From Paracoccaceae bacterium (GTDB taxonomy: Bacteria > Pseudomonadota > Alphaproteobacteria > Rhodobacterales > Rhodobacteraceae), in NCBI GenBank assembly GCA_002709405.1, contig PAQV01000019.1, positions 1 to 64,000 of the forward strand: a DNA stretch of 64,000 nt. Direction: 5' to 3'. Position 1 is the stretch's first letter. Every line of letters begins with the position of its first letter. Shown here in pieces: positions 45,016 to 54,328 of the stretch. The notes beneath the pieces were generated by a model. The model was not told where the DNA came from. It saw nothing but the letters and a program-made list of their open reading frames with translations, and searched no databases. Position numbers and translations under genes: made by a program.

Positions 45016-46071
45016 ATGACAAACTCCACGCCCCTTTCCGCCGCCGACATTCGTAGCCAGGCGGCCGAGATCACGACCATGCGGGCCCGCGAAAAGGCCG
45101 AACACTTGGGCCTGACCGAAGCCCAGCTGGTGGCGGCCCACGTCGGGCACGGCACCACGCGGATCGAGCCGCATCCCGATGCGATCATGCCCGCCCTGAC
45201 CGCCCTGGGCGAGGTCATGGCCCTGACCCGCAACGACAGTTGCGTGATCGAAAAGGTCGGCGTCTACGACAATTACCGGTCCGGCCAACACGCCACGATG
45301 GTCCTGAACGGGGCGATCGACACGCGCATGTTCCCCGCGCACTGGGTGTCGGCCTTTGCCGTGGAAACGCCCACCGATGACGGGGTCCGCCGGTCGGTGC
45401 AGGTCTTCGATGCCGCCGGTGATGCGGTGCACAAGGTGCACCTGCGCGAGGGATCGAGCCTTGAGGGCTGGGCCACGCTGGTCGAGACACTGGCGCTTGA
45501 GGACCAGTCGGACGTGCTGGAGGTCGCTCCGCGCGCGCCCGTGGAGGCGGCCAGGTCCAACCCGGACAAGCTGGAGATCCTGCGGACCGAATGGGCCAAG
45601 ATGACCGACACCCACCAGTTTCTGCGGCTGACCTCGAAGCTGCGGATGAACCGGCTGGGGGCCTACCGGATCGCGGGGGCGCCCTTTGTCCGCCGGGTCG
45701 CGCCGGACGCCGTGGCCCGGGCCTTCGAGGCGGTGTCGCAGGCCGGGGCCGAGGTGATGGTCTTTGTCGGCAACCGGGGCTGCATCGAGATCCACGGCGG
45801 GCGGTGTGACACGCTCAAGGTCATGGGGCCGTGGTTCAACGTGCTGGATCCGGGGTTCAACCTGCACCTGCGGGCCGATCATATTGCCGAGGTCTGGGCC
45901 GTGACCAAGCCGACCCAGCGGGGCGATGCGGTGTCGCTGGAGGCCTTCGATGCCGAGGGCGGGCTGATCCTGCAGATCTTCGGGCGCAAGACGGACGACA
46001 ACGACAGCCGCCCGGCCTGGGGCTCCATCGTCGCGGACCTGCCGGGGCTTGAGATCGAGGAGGCCGTTTAA
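45016..46071 (+). CDS. hmuS: Haemin-degrading / haem-transport factor HmuS
   Basis: 351 residues from ATG 45016 (GAGG upstream). Two homologous halves, as in HmuS/ChuS/HemS: first half ALTRNDSCVIEKVGVYDNYR, second half VMVFVGNRGCIEIHGGRCDT and WFNVLDPGFNLHLRADHIAE. The His of the second half (LHLRADHI) is the type that coordinates haem. It takes haem from the importer, storing or cleaving it. First gene of hmuSTUV. Confidence 0.96.
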   Translation: MTNSTPLSAADIRSQAAEITTMRAREKAEHLGLTEAQLVAAHVGHGTTRIEPHPDAIMPALTALGEVMALTRNDSCVIEKVGVYDNYRSGQHATMVLNGAIDTRMFPAHWVSAFAVETPTDDGVRRSVQVFDAAGDAVHKVHLREGSSLEGWATLVETLALEDQSDVLEVAPRAPVEAARSNPDKLEILRTEWAKMTDTHQFLRLTSKLRMNRLGAYRIAGAPFVRRVAPDAVARAFEAVSQAGAEVMVFVGNRGCIEIHGGRCDTLKVMGPWFNVLDPGFNLHLRADHIAEVWAVTKPTQRGDAVSLEAFDAEGGLILQIFGRKTDDNDSRPAWGSIVADLPGLEIEEAV

Positions 46072-46919
46072 TGCCCCGTTTGATGCGTGATGTTGCATGC
46101 GTCCTGGGCCTGGCCGCCATCCTGGCCGGTCCGGCCGCGGCCGCCGATGGGCCAGCGGGCCGGATCGTGTCGATCGGTGGGGCAGTGACCGAAATCATCT
46201 ATGCCCTGGGCCAGCAGGACCGGATCATCGCCCGGGACACGACCTCGAATTTCCCGCCCGAGGTGACCGGCCTGCCTGACGTCGGCTATGCCCGGGCCCT
46301 GTCGCCCGAAGGCGTTCTGTCGGTGGCGCCCGATCTGATCATCGCGGAAGAAAACGCCGGGCCACCTGAGACGATCGAGGTGCTTGAGGCGGCCGGGGTG
46401 ACCTTCGTGAAGGTGCCCGAGTCCTACACCATCGACGGTGTGGCGCGGAAAATTCTCACGGTCGGCGACGCTCTGGGGCAGCCCGTGGCGGCGCAGGCGC
46501 TGGCCGAGGATGTCACCGCGCGGTTGCAGGCCGCGACCCGCCCGGTGACCGGGGACGCGCCGGGTGTGCTGTTCATCCTGTCCGCCGCCGATGGCCGGAT
46601 CATGGCGGGCGGGGCGGGGACCTCGGCCGACGGGATCATCGCCATGGCCGGCGGGCGCAACGTGATGGACGGCATCCAGGGCTACAAGCCGGTGTCCGAC
46701 GAGGCCATCGCGCGCGCCAATCCCGACGTGGTCCTGATGATGGACCGGGTGGGCGACCACGGGCTGACGGACGAGGCGCTGTTTGCGATGCCGGCGATAT
46801 CGACCACGGCGGCGGCCGAAACGGGCCGGGTGATCCGCATGGACGGCATGTTGTTGCTGGGCTTCGGTCCGCGCGTGGCCGAGGCGGTGAGCGCGCTCAG
46901 CTCGGCCCTGCACGAATGA
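46071..46919 (+). CDS. hmuT: Haem ABC importer, substrate-binding protein
   Basis: 282 residues; the ATG shares one base with the hmuS stop. A signal peptide (VACVLGLAAILAGPAAAADG) precedes a class III binding fold: IVSIGGAVTEIIYALGQQDR at the N-terminus, LPDVGYARALSPEGVLSVAP, then a long helix and IAMAGGRNVMDGIQGYKPVS. It carries haem across the periplasm to HmuU. Confidence 0.96.
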   Translation: MPRLMRDVACVLGLAAILAGPAAAADGPAGRIVSIGGAVTEIIYALGQQDRIIARDTTSNFPPEVTGLPDVGYARALSPEGVLSVAPDLIIAEENAGPPETIEVLEAAGVTFVKVPESYTIDGVARKILTVGDALGQPVAAQALAEDVTARLQAATRPVTGDAPGVLFILSAADGRIMAGGAGTSADGIIAMAGGRNVMDGIQGYKPVSDEAIARANPDVVLMMDRVGDHGLTDEALFAMPAISTTAAAETGRVIRMDGMLLLGFGPRVAEAVSALSSALHE

Positions 46920-47992
46920 GCATCGCGGAGGGGCTGGCCCCGGGTCGCGTCCGGCCGGTCGATCGGGTGCAGACGGCCCGGCGGCTGACCGTTGTGCTGG
47001 CCCTGCTGCTGGTCGTGGTGTCGGTGATCTCGCTGTCGTCGGGGGCGACTGGGACGGCGCTTTGGCCGGTGATCCGGGCCTTGGCCACGGGGCAGGAGCT
47101 GTCGGCGCTGGACCGGATCGTGCTGGTCGACATCCGGCTGCCCCGGCTGATCCTCGGGGTGCTGGTCGGTGCTGCCTTGGCCGTGTCGGGGGCGCTGATG
47201 CAGGGGCTTTTTCGCAATCCGCTGGCCGATCCGGGCATCGTGGGGGTCAGCGCGGGGGCTGGGCTTGGGGCGATCCTGGCCATCGTGCTGGGCGGGTTGT
47301 TGCCCCTGGCCCTGCAGGAGGCGTTGGGATCCTACATCATTTCCATCGCGGCCTTCGTGGGGGGCTGGGTTTCCACCGTCCTGCTCTATCGCGTGGCCAC
47401 TCATGGAGGCCGCACCTCGGTTGCGACCATGCTGCTGGCGGGCATCGCCCTGGCCGCGCTGGTGGGGGCCTTTTCCGGCGTGCTGGTCTACATGGCCGAC
47501 GATGCGCAATTGCGGGACCTGACCTTCTGGGGCATGGGCTCGCTGGCCGGGGCGACCTGGACCAAGGTGCTGGCGGCCGCCCCGATCATTCTGCTGGCGC
47601 TGGCCGTGGCGCCCTCGTTGGGGCGCGGGCTGAACGGGCTGGCCCTGGGAGAGGCCACGGCGATGCACCTTGGGATCTCGGTCCAGCGGGTCAAGCGCCT
47701 GGCCATCCTGGTGGTGGCCGCCGCCACGGGCGCGGCCGTGGCCGTGTCGGGGGGCATCGGGTTCATCGGCATCGTCGTGCCGCACCTTTTGCGCCTGGCC
47801 ACCGGGCCGGACCACCGGGCGCTGCTGCCCAATGCCGCCCTGCTGGGCGCGACCCTGCTGGTGGGGGCGGACATGATCAGCCGGTCCATCGTCGCTCCGG
47901 CCGAGCTGCCCATCGGCATCGTCACCGCCGTCATCGGCGCGCCGGTCTTCCTGGCGATCCTTCTGCGACGCCGCACCACGCTGGGGCTGTAA
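46916..47992 (+). CDS. hmuU: Haem ABC importer, FecCD-type permease
   Basis: 358 residues with about ten hydrophobic helices. Family signatures: RLPRLILGVLVGAALAVSGA, LMQGLFRNPLADPGIVGVSA, and the ATPase-coupling segment LGISVQRVKRLAILVVAAAT followed by GGIGFIGIVVPHLLRLATGP. Overlaps hmuT by four bases. Confidence 0.96.
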   Translation: MSIAEGLAPGRVRPVDRVQTARRLTVVLALLLVVVSVISLSSGATGTALWPVIRALATGQELSALDRIVLVDIRLPRLILGVLVGAALAVSGALMQGLFRNPLADPGIVGVSAGAGLGAILAIVLGGLLPLALQEALGSYIISIAAFVGGWVSTVLLYRVATHGGRTSVATMLLAGIALAALVGAFSGVLVYMADDAQLRDLTFWGMGSLAGATWTKVLAAAPIILLALAVAPSLGRGLNGLALGEATAMHLGISVQRVKRLAILVVAAATGAAVAVSGGIGFIGIVVPHLLRLATGPDHRALLPNAALLGATLLVGADMISRSIVAPAELPIGIVTAVIGAPVFLAILLRRRTTLGL

Positions 47993-47996
47993 CACC

Positions 47997-48779
47997 ATGA
48001 TCGGCAAAGAAATCCACGTCACCCTGGGCCGGCGCGAGATCCTGCACGGGCTGGACTTCGCGGCCCAGGACGGGCGCATCACGGCCATTGTCGGACCGAA
48101 CGGGTCGGGCAAGTCGACCCTGCTGAAGGCCATGACCGGAGAGATTGCGGCCACCGGCCAGATGGAGCTGAACGGGCGGGACATTGCCCGGATGCAACCG
48201 TGGGAGCTGGCCTCGGTCCGGGCGGTGCAGTCGCAAAGCACCACGGTGGCCTTTCCCTTCACGGTGCTGGAGGTCGTGCGCCTGGGCCATTCCGCTGGCC
48301 CCTGGGCGTCCGAGCCGGGCATCCCCGAGGCCGCCTTGGCGCGGCTGGGGCTGGAGGGCTACGCCCAGCGGTTCTACCACGAATTGTCGGGGGGCGAGCA
48401 GCAGCGGACCCAACTGGCCCGGGTGCTGGCCCAGGTCTGGCATCCGGTGCAGGACGACACCCCGTCCTGGGTGTTCCTGGATGAACCGGTGTCGAGCCTG
48501 GATATCGGGCACCAGTTCGTCGTCATGGACCTGCTGGCCGATTACGCGGCGCGCGGGGGCGGGGTGATCACGGTGATGCACGACCTGAATTTAACCGCGA
48601 TCTATGCCGATCATGTGGTGCTGATGAAGGACGGCCAGGTGCTGGCCCGCGGGACGCCGGCCCAGGTGCTGACGGATGCCACGCTCAGCCAGGCCTACGA
48701 CCATCCGCTGCGGGTCAACCGTCCGGCACCGAGCGGGGTGCCCTACCTGCTGCCGCAGGCCTGCCGGGGGGCGGGATAG
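47997..48779 (+). CDS. hmuV: Haem ABC importer, ATP-binding protein
   Basis: 260 residues. Walker A IVGPNGSGKSTLLKAM, Q-loop in RAVQSQSTTVAFPFTV, ABC signature YHELSGGEQQRTQLARVL, Walker B WVFLDEPVSSLDI and switch His in VITVMHDLN. Four bases after hmuU. Energises haem uptake at the inner membrane. Confidence 0.96.
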   Translation: MIGKEIHVTLGRREILHGLDFAAQDGRITAIVGPNGSGKSTLLKAMTGEIAATGQMELNGRDIARMQPWELASVRAVQSQSTTVAFPFTVLEVVRLGHSAGPWASEPGIPEAALARLGLEGYAQRFYHELSGGEQQRTQLARVLAQVWHPVQDDTPSWVFLDEPVSSLDIGHQFVVMDLLADYAARGGGVITVMHDLNLTAIYADHVVLMKDGQVLARGTPAQVLTDATLSQAYDHPLRVNRPAPSGVPYLLPQACRGAG

Positions 48780-48941
48780 GCGGGCGTTCCGCGCAATCTG
48801 ATGCAAATGCCGGCGATTATTCCGGTGACATGGGACGTTATGCCTGACCCCGATCGCCACCGGAGCCGTTGCCGGAGGCGCGGCGATATGCGACAAGCCG
48901 TCCATACGTCGTCACCGACAAGAGTCAGGACAAGCCAGGCC

Positions 48942-49595
48942 ATGACAGATTTCGAAGCCCGCCGCCGCATGATGGTCGACACCCAGGTGCGCCCGGCGGA
49001 TGTCACCCGTTTCCCGATCATCGACGCCATGCTGACCGTCCCGCGCGAGGATTTCGTGCCCGACGCCTATCGCGAAACGGCCTATGTGGGCGAACACATC
49101 CCCGTGTCGAAGAACCGGGTCATCCTGGAACCGCGCCTGCTGGGCAAGATCCTGGACGCGCTCGATCTGACAAGCGGCGACCTGGTGCTGGATATCGGCA
49201 GTGCCTATGGCTACTCGGCCGCGGTGATCGCCCATATCGCCCAGGCCGTCGTGGCCGTGGAAAGCGATGAATCGCTGGCCGGCGAATCCCAGACCCTGCT
49301 GATCGAAACCGGGGCCGACAACGTTGTCGTCGAAGAAAGCGACATGGCCCTGGGGGCGGCCGAGCACGGGCCCTACGATGTCATCGTTGTCGAAGGCGGC
49401 GTGGAAACCATGCCCGCGGGCCTGATAGATCAGCTGAAAGAGGGCGGCCGGATGGCGGCGGTCTTCTGCGAGGGCGCCCTGGGCACGCTGCGGGTGGGCT
49501 ACAAGCACAACGGGAAGTTGACCTGGCGCGACGAATTCAACGCATTTGTTCCCGTCATGCCCGGTTTTGCGAAAGAAACGGCCTTCTCGTTGTAA
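48942..49595 (+). CDS. PCMT-like methyltransferase (protein-L-isoaspartate O-methyltransferase family)
   Basis: 217 residues from ATG 48942. SAM-binding motif LVLDIGSAYGYSAAVIAHIA and preceding VPREDFVPDAYRETAYVGEH; the post-motif YDVIVVEGGVETMPAGL aligns with PCMT. The classical VLEIGTGSGY is here VLDIGSAYGY, as in the alphaproteobacterial paralogues that precede tolC, so repair of isoaspartate is not assured. Confidence 0.88.
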   Translation: MTDFEARRRMMVDTQVRPADVTRFPIIDAMLTVPREDFVPDAYRETAYVGEHIPVSKNRVILEPRLLGKILDALDLTSGDLVLDIGSAYGYSAAVIAHIAQAVVAVESDESLAGESQTLLIETGADNVVVEESDMALGAAEHGPYDVIVVEGGVETMPAGLIDQLKEGGRMAAVFCEGALGTLRVGYKHNGKLTWRDEFNAFVPVMPGFAKETAFSL

Positions 49596-49723
49596 ATTCG
49601 CACCAGACGGGCAGGACAATCGCCGCTGTCACGCTTGCGTGATTCAGATTGTGGTGCGTGTCGTCTAAGCTTTGCCGAAAACGCGTCCAAGGCGCGAGGC
49701 GTATCGGGAAAGCAGTGGTGGGC

Positions 49724-51133
49724 ATGTCGAAGATTTTCAACCGGATCCGCAAGAGTGGAACGGCCATGGTTCTGGCCTGCGTGGTCGCGCAGGGGCCGGC
49801 CTCGGCCGAAGTGCTGTCCGACGCCATGGCCAGCGCTTATGTCAACAGCGGCCTTCTGGAACAGAACCGCGCCCTGCTGCGTGCCGCGGACGAAGACGTG
49901 GCCATTGCCCTGTCTGCCCTGCGCCCGATCATCGACTGGTCGGCCTCGTTCAGCCGCAACTGGATCGACCGGAACCAGGGGTTCGGCCGCAACAGCGTCG
50001 ATACCAGCACCGGCGCGATCGGCCTGTCCGGCACCCAGCTGCTCTATGATGGCGGCGCGTCCAAGCTGAACATCCGGGCCGCCCAGGAAACCGTCCTGGC
50101 CTCGCGCGAGACCTTGCGCTCGATCGAACAGACCGTGCTGTTCAATGCCGTGCAGGCCTACATGAACCTGGTGCGGGCCAATGAATTCCTGAGCCTGGCC
50201 CAGAACAACCGCCGCGTCCTGGAAGAGGAACTGCGGGCCTCGCGCGATCGGTTCGAGGTGGGCGAGGTTACCCGGACCGACGTCGCCCTGTCGGAATCGC
50301 GCCTGGCCGCGGCCGACAGCAACGTGGCCATCGCCCGCGGCGATGTCGTCACCGCCCAGGCGATCTTTGTGCAGGTGGTCGGCCGCCCGGCGGGCAACCT
50401 GGCGCCCTCGCCGAACATCCCCGGCCGCCCCGACACCATCGACCGGGCGCAGGCGATTTCGATCCAGAACCACCCCGATATCAAGTCGCTGCAACGCCAG
50501 ATCTCGGCCGCCGACATCACCGTCAACGTCGCCCGCGCCACGCTTCTGCCCAGCGTGCGGCTGGGGCTGGAGGCCGGGGTCAGCAACACGTTCGACAACG
50601 AGGTCTACAGCGACACCGTGACCGCGTCGGTCAGTGTCAGCCAGCGGATCTACCAGGGCGGGGCGCTGACCTCGCAGGTGCGCCGGGCCATTGCCTCGCG
50701 CGATGCACTCAGGGGCAACCTGCTGACCACCCAGCGCGCGGTCGAACAGGAAGTCGCCGCCGCTTTCGTCGCGCTGGAAGTCGCCCGGGCCACCATCTCG
50801 TCGACCGAGGAACGCGTGCGCGCCGCGCAGGTGGCCTTTGACGGGATTCGCGAAGAGGCCCGGCTGGGCTCGCGCACGACGCTTGACGTGCTGACAGCCG
50901 AACAGGAACTGCTGGATGCGCAGGCAGCGCTGATCTCTGCACAGGCGGACCGCTACGTGGCAGCCTACCGGTTGGTGGCCGCCCAGGGCCTGTTGAGCGC
51001 CGAGCGCCTGGGCCTGAACGTGCCACTTTACGACGTTTCGGCCTATTACAATGCCGTCAAGAACGCACCCAGCCTGCAAAGCAAGCAGGGCCGGGAACTG
51101 GACCGCGTGTTGCGGGCCATAGGGAAAGAATAA
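49724..51133 (+). CDS. tolC: TolC family outer-membrane channel
   Basis: 469 residues from ATG 49724. Signal peptide MVLACVVAQGPASA. Two repeated helical-barrel halves: AYVNSGLLEQNRALLRAADE with LRASRDRFEVGEVTRTDVAL, then SIQNHPDIKSLQRQISAADI with REEARLGSRTTLDVLTAEQE. The paired 'G..T..DVL..E..L' motifs are the TolC hallmark. Exit duct for drug efflux or type I secretion; the RTX protein at 25.9-30.3 kb is the kind of substrate it could serve. Confidence 0.95.
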   Translation: MSKIFNRIRKSGTAMVLACVVAQGPASAEVLSDAMASAYVNSGLLEQNRALLRAADEDVAIALSALRPIIDWSASFSRNWIDRNQGFGRNSVDTSTGAIGLSGTQLLYDGGASKLNIRAAQETVLASRETLRSIEQTVLFNAVQAYMNLVRANEFLSLAQNNRRVLEEELRASRDRFEVGEVTRTDVALSESRLAAADSNVAIARGDVVTAQAIFVQVVGRPAGNLAPSPNIPGRPDTIDRAQAISIQNHPDIKSLQRQISAADITVNVARATLLPSVRLGLEAGVSNTFDNEVYSDTVTASVSVSQRIYQGGALTSQVRRAIASRDALRGNLLTTQRAVEQEVAAAFVALEVARATISSTEERVRAAQVAFDGIREEARLGSRTTLDVLTAEQELLDAQAALISAQADRYVAAYRLVAAQGLLSAERLGLNVPLYDVSAYYNAVKNAPSLQSKQGRELDRVLRAIGKE

Positions 51134-51209
51134 CAATTCTCCCTTTCTGTTGTGTGACGATTTTCGTGCGGGTATCCTTTCGCCAAGGGGCAGAACGGTA
51201 GCAGTAAGA

Positions 51210-52862
51210 ATGACAGACCCAGTGACGAACGTCGAAATCGAGGACGTACTGACCTCGATCAGGCGGTTGGTATCGGAAGAAACACGCAAGACCCTGGCGC
51301 CCACGTCCGTGGCCACGCCTGCGGTGCCGGACAAGTTGGTCCTGACGCCGGCGTTGCGCGTGATGGACGTCGATACGGCCCCTGCCGAACCGGATGTCGA
51401 GAAGGATGGCGCGCCACAGGATGCGGCCCCCGATGACGTATTGGTGGCCGACGACGTGGCAAAGGCACCTGCGGCTGACACGGAATTGGATGTGGCCAAG
51501 GCTGATTCGTCAGAGCTGGCCGATCACGGGGATGATGACGAAGCGGCCGACGGCGCAATAACCGCCTGGGGGCCGGCCCGGTCCCTACGGGTTGAGCGCG
51601 CGAAAACGGTCGAAGAGGACGCCACCGAACTTGCCGAAATGGCGATCGACCCGACAGCCCCTGACGAGCCTGCCGCGGTGTCCTGCGACGATGGCACCGA
51701 CACAACCGCCGAGCCCGATACCGCCGCTGCCGTGCCCGATGTGCTGATCCTGCCGGACCTGACGGCTCGTCCCCGGGACGAGGACATCGCAGAACTGGCC
51801 CCCGAGCCATCCGCCGATGACGACCTGTCCGCGTCCCTCGCACCCGATATCGAGGCGGAAGAGGCGCAGGTCGGCGATCAGACCGACGACGTCGACCCTC
51901 AAGACACGGTCCAGCCGCAAGACGTTTCCGTTCAGACGGAAACACCTGCCCTTGCCGACGCTGATTTTGAAGATGACGAACCGCAGGACCACGCGCCTGT
52001 CATCCTGCATCCGAGCTTGCCCGACCCGCTCGCTGAAGAGGATGAGGACGTCGTAGCAGCGGACATGGACGCCGATGTCGAGGCCCCGGTGTCCGTGTGG
52101 AACCCGCCGCTGTGTCCATCGGAACATGCAGCGACCTTGGCCCCGGCCGAAGAGATCCTCGTCACCACTTCGGACGATGAAGCGGTCTCTGCCTTGCCCG
52201 ACACCGACTCGGCCCTCCACGACCTGGCTGCACAGGACGCCCTCGAGGACGACATCGCGCCCGACCAGAGCGATGACGACCTGACGGACGACGAAACCCC
52301 CGACTGGGCCGATGCTCTCACTCAGGCCTCGGGCGAGGCCGGTTGGGCCGCCCCGGACCCAGAGCTCGACAGCGCCATCTCTCCGGCCTCTTCCACGCCC
52401 ACTGCCGAGATGATGAGCGACACACCCGTCGCCCCGTCCGAGGATACCGAGATCCCCGCCGATGCCGCTGCGGCCATCGACACGCTGACCGCCAAGATCG
52501 CGATGCTGGAAGCGCAGATCGCCAGCGCCCGGTCGGTCTCAACTTCAGACGAAGACAAAGATGAAGACGACGCCCCTGCCAACGTGACCAGCGTGCAGTG
52601 GCCCACCAGCGACATGGCCGACGTCTCCGACGAAGAGGCCGAGGCCGAAGCGGCCGCAGCCCTGCGCGAGGCCCAGGAGGCCAACGCGGACATCTTCAAC
52701 ACGGAAGAGACCGTTCTGGACGAGGAAACCCTGCGCGAACTGGTCACCGACATCGTGCGCGAGGAATTGCAGGGGGCCTTGGGCGAACGCATCACCCGCA
52801 ATGTGCGCAAGCTGGTCCGGCGCGAAATCCACCGCGCCCTGGTTGCCCAGGAGCTGGATTGA
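51210..52862 (+). CDS. PopZ-like polar organising protein with very long acidic linker
   Basis: 550 residues from ATG 51210. N-terminal helix NVEIEDVLTSIRRLVSEETR resembles the PopZ N-terminal EEILASIRRIISED. Residues ~35-490 are a low-complexity linker rich in Asp, Glu, Ala and Pro. A predicted coiled segment (AAIDTLTAKIAMLEAQIASA) and the C-terminus DEETLRELVTDIVREELQGA, LGERITRNVRKLVRREIHRA give the helical oligomerisation region. The order pcm-tolC-this gene matches my recollection of the Caulobacter popZ locus. PopZ makes polar networks that anchor the origin; here the linker is far longer than the ~80 residues of Caulobacter. Confidence 0.65.
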   Translation: MTDPVTNVEIEDVLTSIRRLVSEETRKTLAPTSVATPAVPDKLVLTPALRVMDVDTAPAEPDVEKDGAPQDAAPDDVLVADDVAKAPAADTELDVAKADSSELADHGDDDEAADGAITAWGPARSLRVERAKTVEEDATELAEMAIDPTAPDEPAAVSCDDGTDTTAEPDTAAAVPDVLILPDLTARPRDEDIAELAPEPSADDDLSASLAPDIEAEEAQVGDQTDDVDPQDTVQPQDVSVQTETPALADADFEDDEPQDHAPVILHPSLPDPLAEEDEDVVAADMDADVEAPVSVWNPPLCPSEHAATLAPAEEILVTTSDDEAVSALPDTDSALHDLAAQDALEDDIAPDQSDDDLTDDETPDWADALTQASGEAGWAAPDPELDSAISPASSTPTAEMMSDTPVAPSEDTEIPADAAAAIDTLTAKIAMLEAQIASARSVSTSDEDKDEDDAPANVTSVQWPTSDMADVSDEEAEAEAAAALREAQEANADIFNTEETVLDEETLRELVTDIVREELQGALGERITRNVRKLVRREIHRALVAQELD

Positions 52863-53063
52863 CGGCAGCCGCCTGAACTTCCGGAATATGATCCGCCGCC
52901 GTCGAGCGGGCCATTTTCTGCGGAAACACCAGGTGGACGTCCTGAGGGCGACAGCCCTTCCTATGCGCAGCATCCATCCGGAACAGTTCCGCGCCGCAAC
53001 CCAAGGTTGCTAGGCCGCCGCTTCGCAGCCCGGCATTCCGACGTTACGTCACAAACGAGCCCA

Positions 53064-53106
53064 TAAAAAAACGAACGACGCGCCGGTCAGGGCGCGTCGT
53101 TCGTTT
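53064..53106 (-). terminator. Strong intrinsic terminator
   Basis: On the minus strand a 16-bp perfect stem (AAACGAACGACGCGCC, loop of six, GGCGCGTCGTTCGTTT) runs into a T6 tract. It follows the stop of the minus-strand small gene at 53122. On plus the stem is followed by only TTT. Confidence 0.88.
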
Positions 53107-53121
53107 GTGGCCTTACGTTGG

Positions 53122-53445
53122 TCAGGCGGCCTGGGCCTGAGCTTCAGCTGCGTGACGGCGTTCGCTTTCCTCGCGGGACAGCGCGACCGAAGTCCGCACA
53201 CCCTTGGAAACGAATTCCATCAGACCCGACACAACCCGCTCGTTGGGGTCGATGCCGGCACAGGTCAGCACTTCGCGCCCATCCCGAGACCGCGCCCACC
53301 GGGCGATCTGTTCAGGACCGTTGCCGTACTTCTTGTCGTCGGCAATGGCATCATCCAGCGCAGCCAGGACCACGGCCGCGAACAATTTGCGGGCACGGTT
53401 GCCTTGCTCGTTGTTAAAGGCCGTGCCGTCAACGAAATCTCTCAT
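53122..53445 (-). CDS. Small conserved protein, probably DUF6280 family
   Basis: 107 residues, MRDFVDGTAFNNEQGNRARK at the start, then helices LFAAVVLAALDDAIADDKKY and PEQIARWARSRDGREVLTCA, ending in a charged EESERRHAAEAQAQAA tail. I recall this as a family confined to Rhodobacteraceae (DUF6280), from memory. No membrane segment or signal. It is divergent from efp and has its own strong terminator, so probably well expressed. Confidence 0.75.
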   Translation of the reverse strand: MRDFVDGTAFNNEQGNRARKLFAAVVLAALDDAIADDKKYGNGPEQIARWARSRDGREVLTCAGIDPNERVVSGLMEFVSKGVRTSVALSREESERRHAAEAQAQAA

Positions 53446-53602
53446 CTCGTTTTCCTTGTTTTTCTTGCTCTTGTGTTTTCGGCGTGGCGCCCCTTATGAC
53501 GAATGCGGACCGATTCGGATACCGCCTTTTCGCATACCTTCCATGCAAACCGTGCATAACTTGTTTCGACCACCAGATGGGACGCCGGTTGGTTTCGTCG
53601 CC

Positions 53603-53631
53603 TTGTCACACCGTTGCACCGGAGATATAGG
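53603..53631 (+). promoter_or_regulatory. Sigma-70-type promoter for efp
   Basis: TTGTCA, 17 bases, TATAGG, 42 bases before the efp ATG. Good spacing and the best -35/-10 match in the intergenic region. Confidence 0.6.
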
Positions 53632-53673
53632 GGGCCGAAACAGGCCATCAACCGTTCATAAAGGTTTTATGTC

Positions 53674-54237
53674 ATGCCCAAGATCAATGGCAACGAGATC
53701 AAGCCGGGCAACGTCCTCGAGCACAACGGAGGGTTGTGGGCCGCCGTCAAGGTGGACCACGTCAAACCCGGCAAGGGCGGCGCCTTCGCCCAGGTCGAAC
53801 TGCGCAACCTGCGCAACGGCTCCAAGCTGAACGAGCGTTTCCGCAGCGCCGACAAGGTCGAACGCGTCCGGCTGGAACAGAAGGACATGCAGTTTCTTTA
53901 CGAAACGGATGGCATGCTCGTCTTCATGGACACCGAGACCTACGACCAGGTCGAGCTTTCCGTCGACCTGCTGGGCGACCGCCGCCCCTTCCTGCAGGAT
54001 GGCATGACCATCGTCGTCGAATTCCACGAGGAAGAGGCGCTGAACGCCACGGTGCCCCAGAAGGTCACCTGCAAGATCGTCGAAACCGAACCGGTGGTCA
54101 AAGGTCAGACGGCAGCCAACTCCTTCAAGCCCGCCACGCTGGATAACGGCGTCAAGGTCATGGTGCCCCCCTTCGTTGGCCAGGACGAGGACATCGTGGT
54201 CAACACCGAAACGATGGAATACGCCGAACGCGCCTGA
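53674..54237 (+). CDS. efp: Elongation factor P
   Basis: 187 residues, full length. N-terminal KOW-like domain with the modified-residue loop [20 protein letters not shown] (Lys at the tip), then [20 protein letters not shown] and the C-terminal GLFA-like [20 protein letters not shown]. It relieves ribosome stalling at proline stretches; the Pro-rich TonB in this window would be such a client. Confidence 0.97.
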   Translation: MPKINGNEIKPGNVLEHNGGLWAAVKVDHVKPGKGGAFAQVELRNLRNGSKLNERFRSADKVERVRLEQKDMQFLYETDGMLVFMDTETYDQVELSVDLLGDRRPFLQDGMTIVVEFHEEEALNATVPQKVTCKIVETEPVVKGQTAANSFKPATLDNGVKVMVPPFVGQDEDIVVNTETMEYAERA

Positions 54238-54289
54238 CGGGGCCAGCCGGTATGGGGGCAGCCGGCATCGGGGCAGGGGCGCTGCGCTC

Positions 54290-54315
54290 CTGCTTCTTTC
54301 TCTTCAAAAATACCC
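54290..54315 (-). repeat. Dispersed 3'-end motif, copy 3
   Basis: Minus-strand GGGTATTTTTGAAGAG then AAAGAAGCAG, 14-39 bases beyond the stop of the ABC membrane protein (54329). Confidence 0.8.
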
Positions 54316-54328
54316 AAAAGACCTGCGG

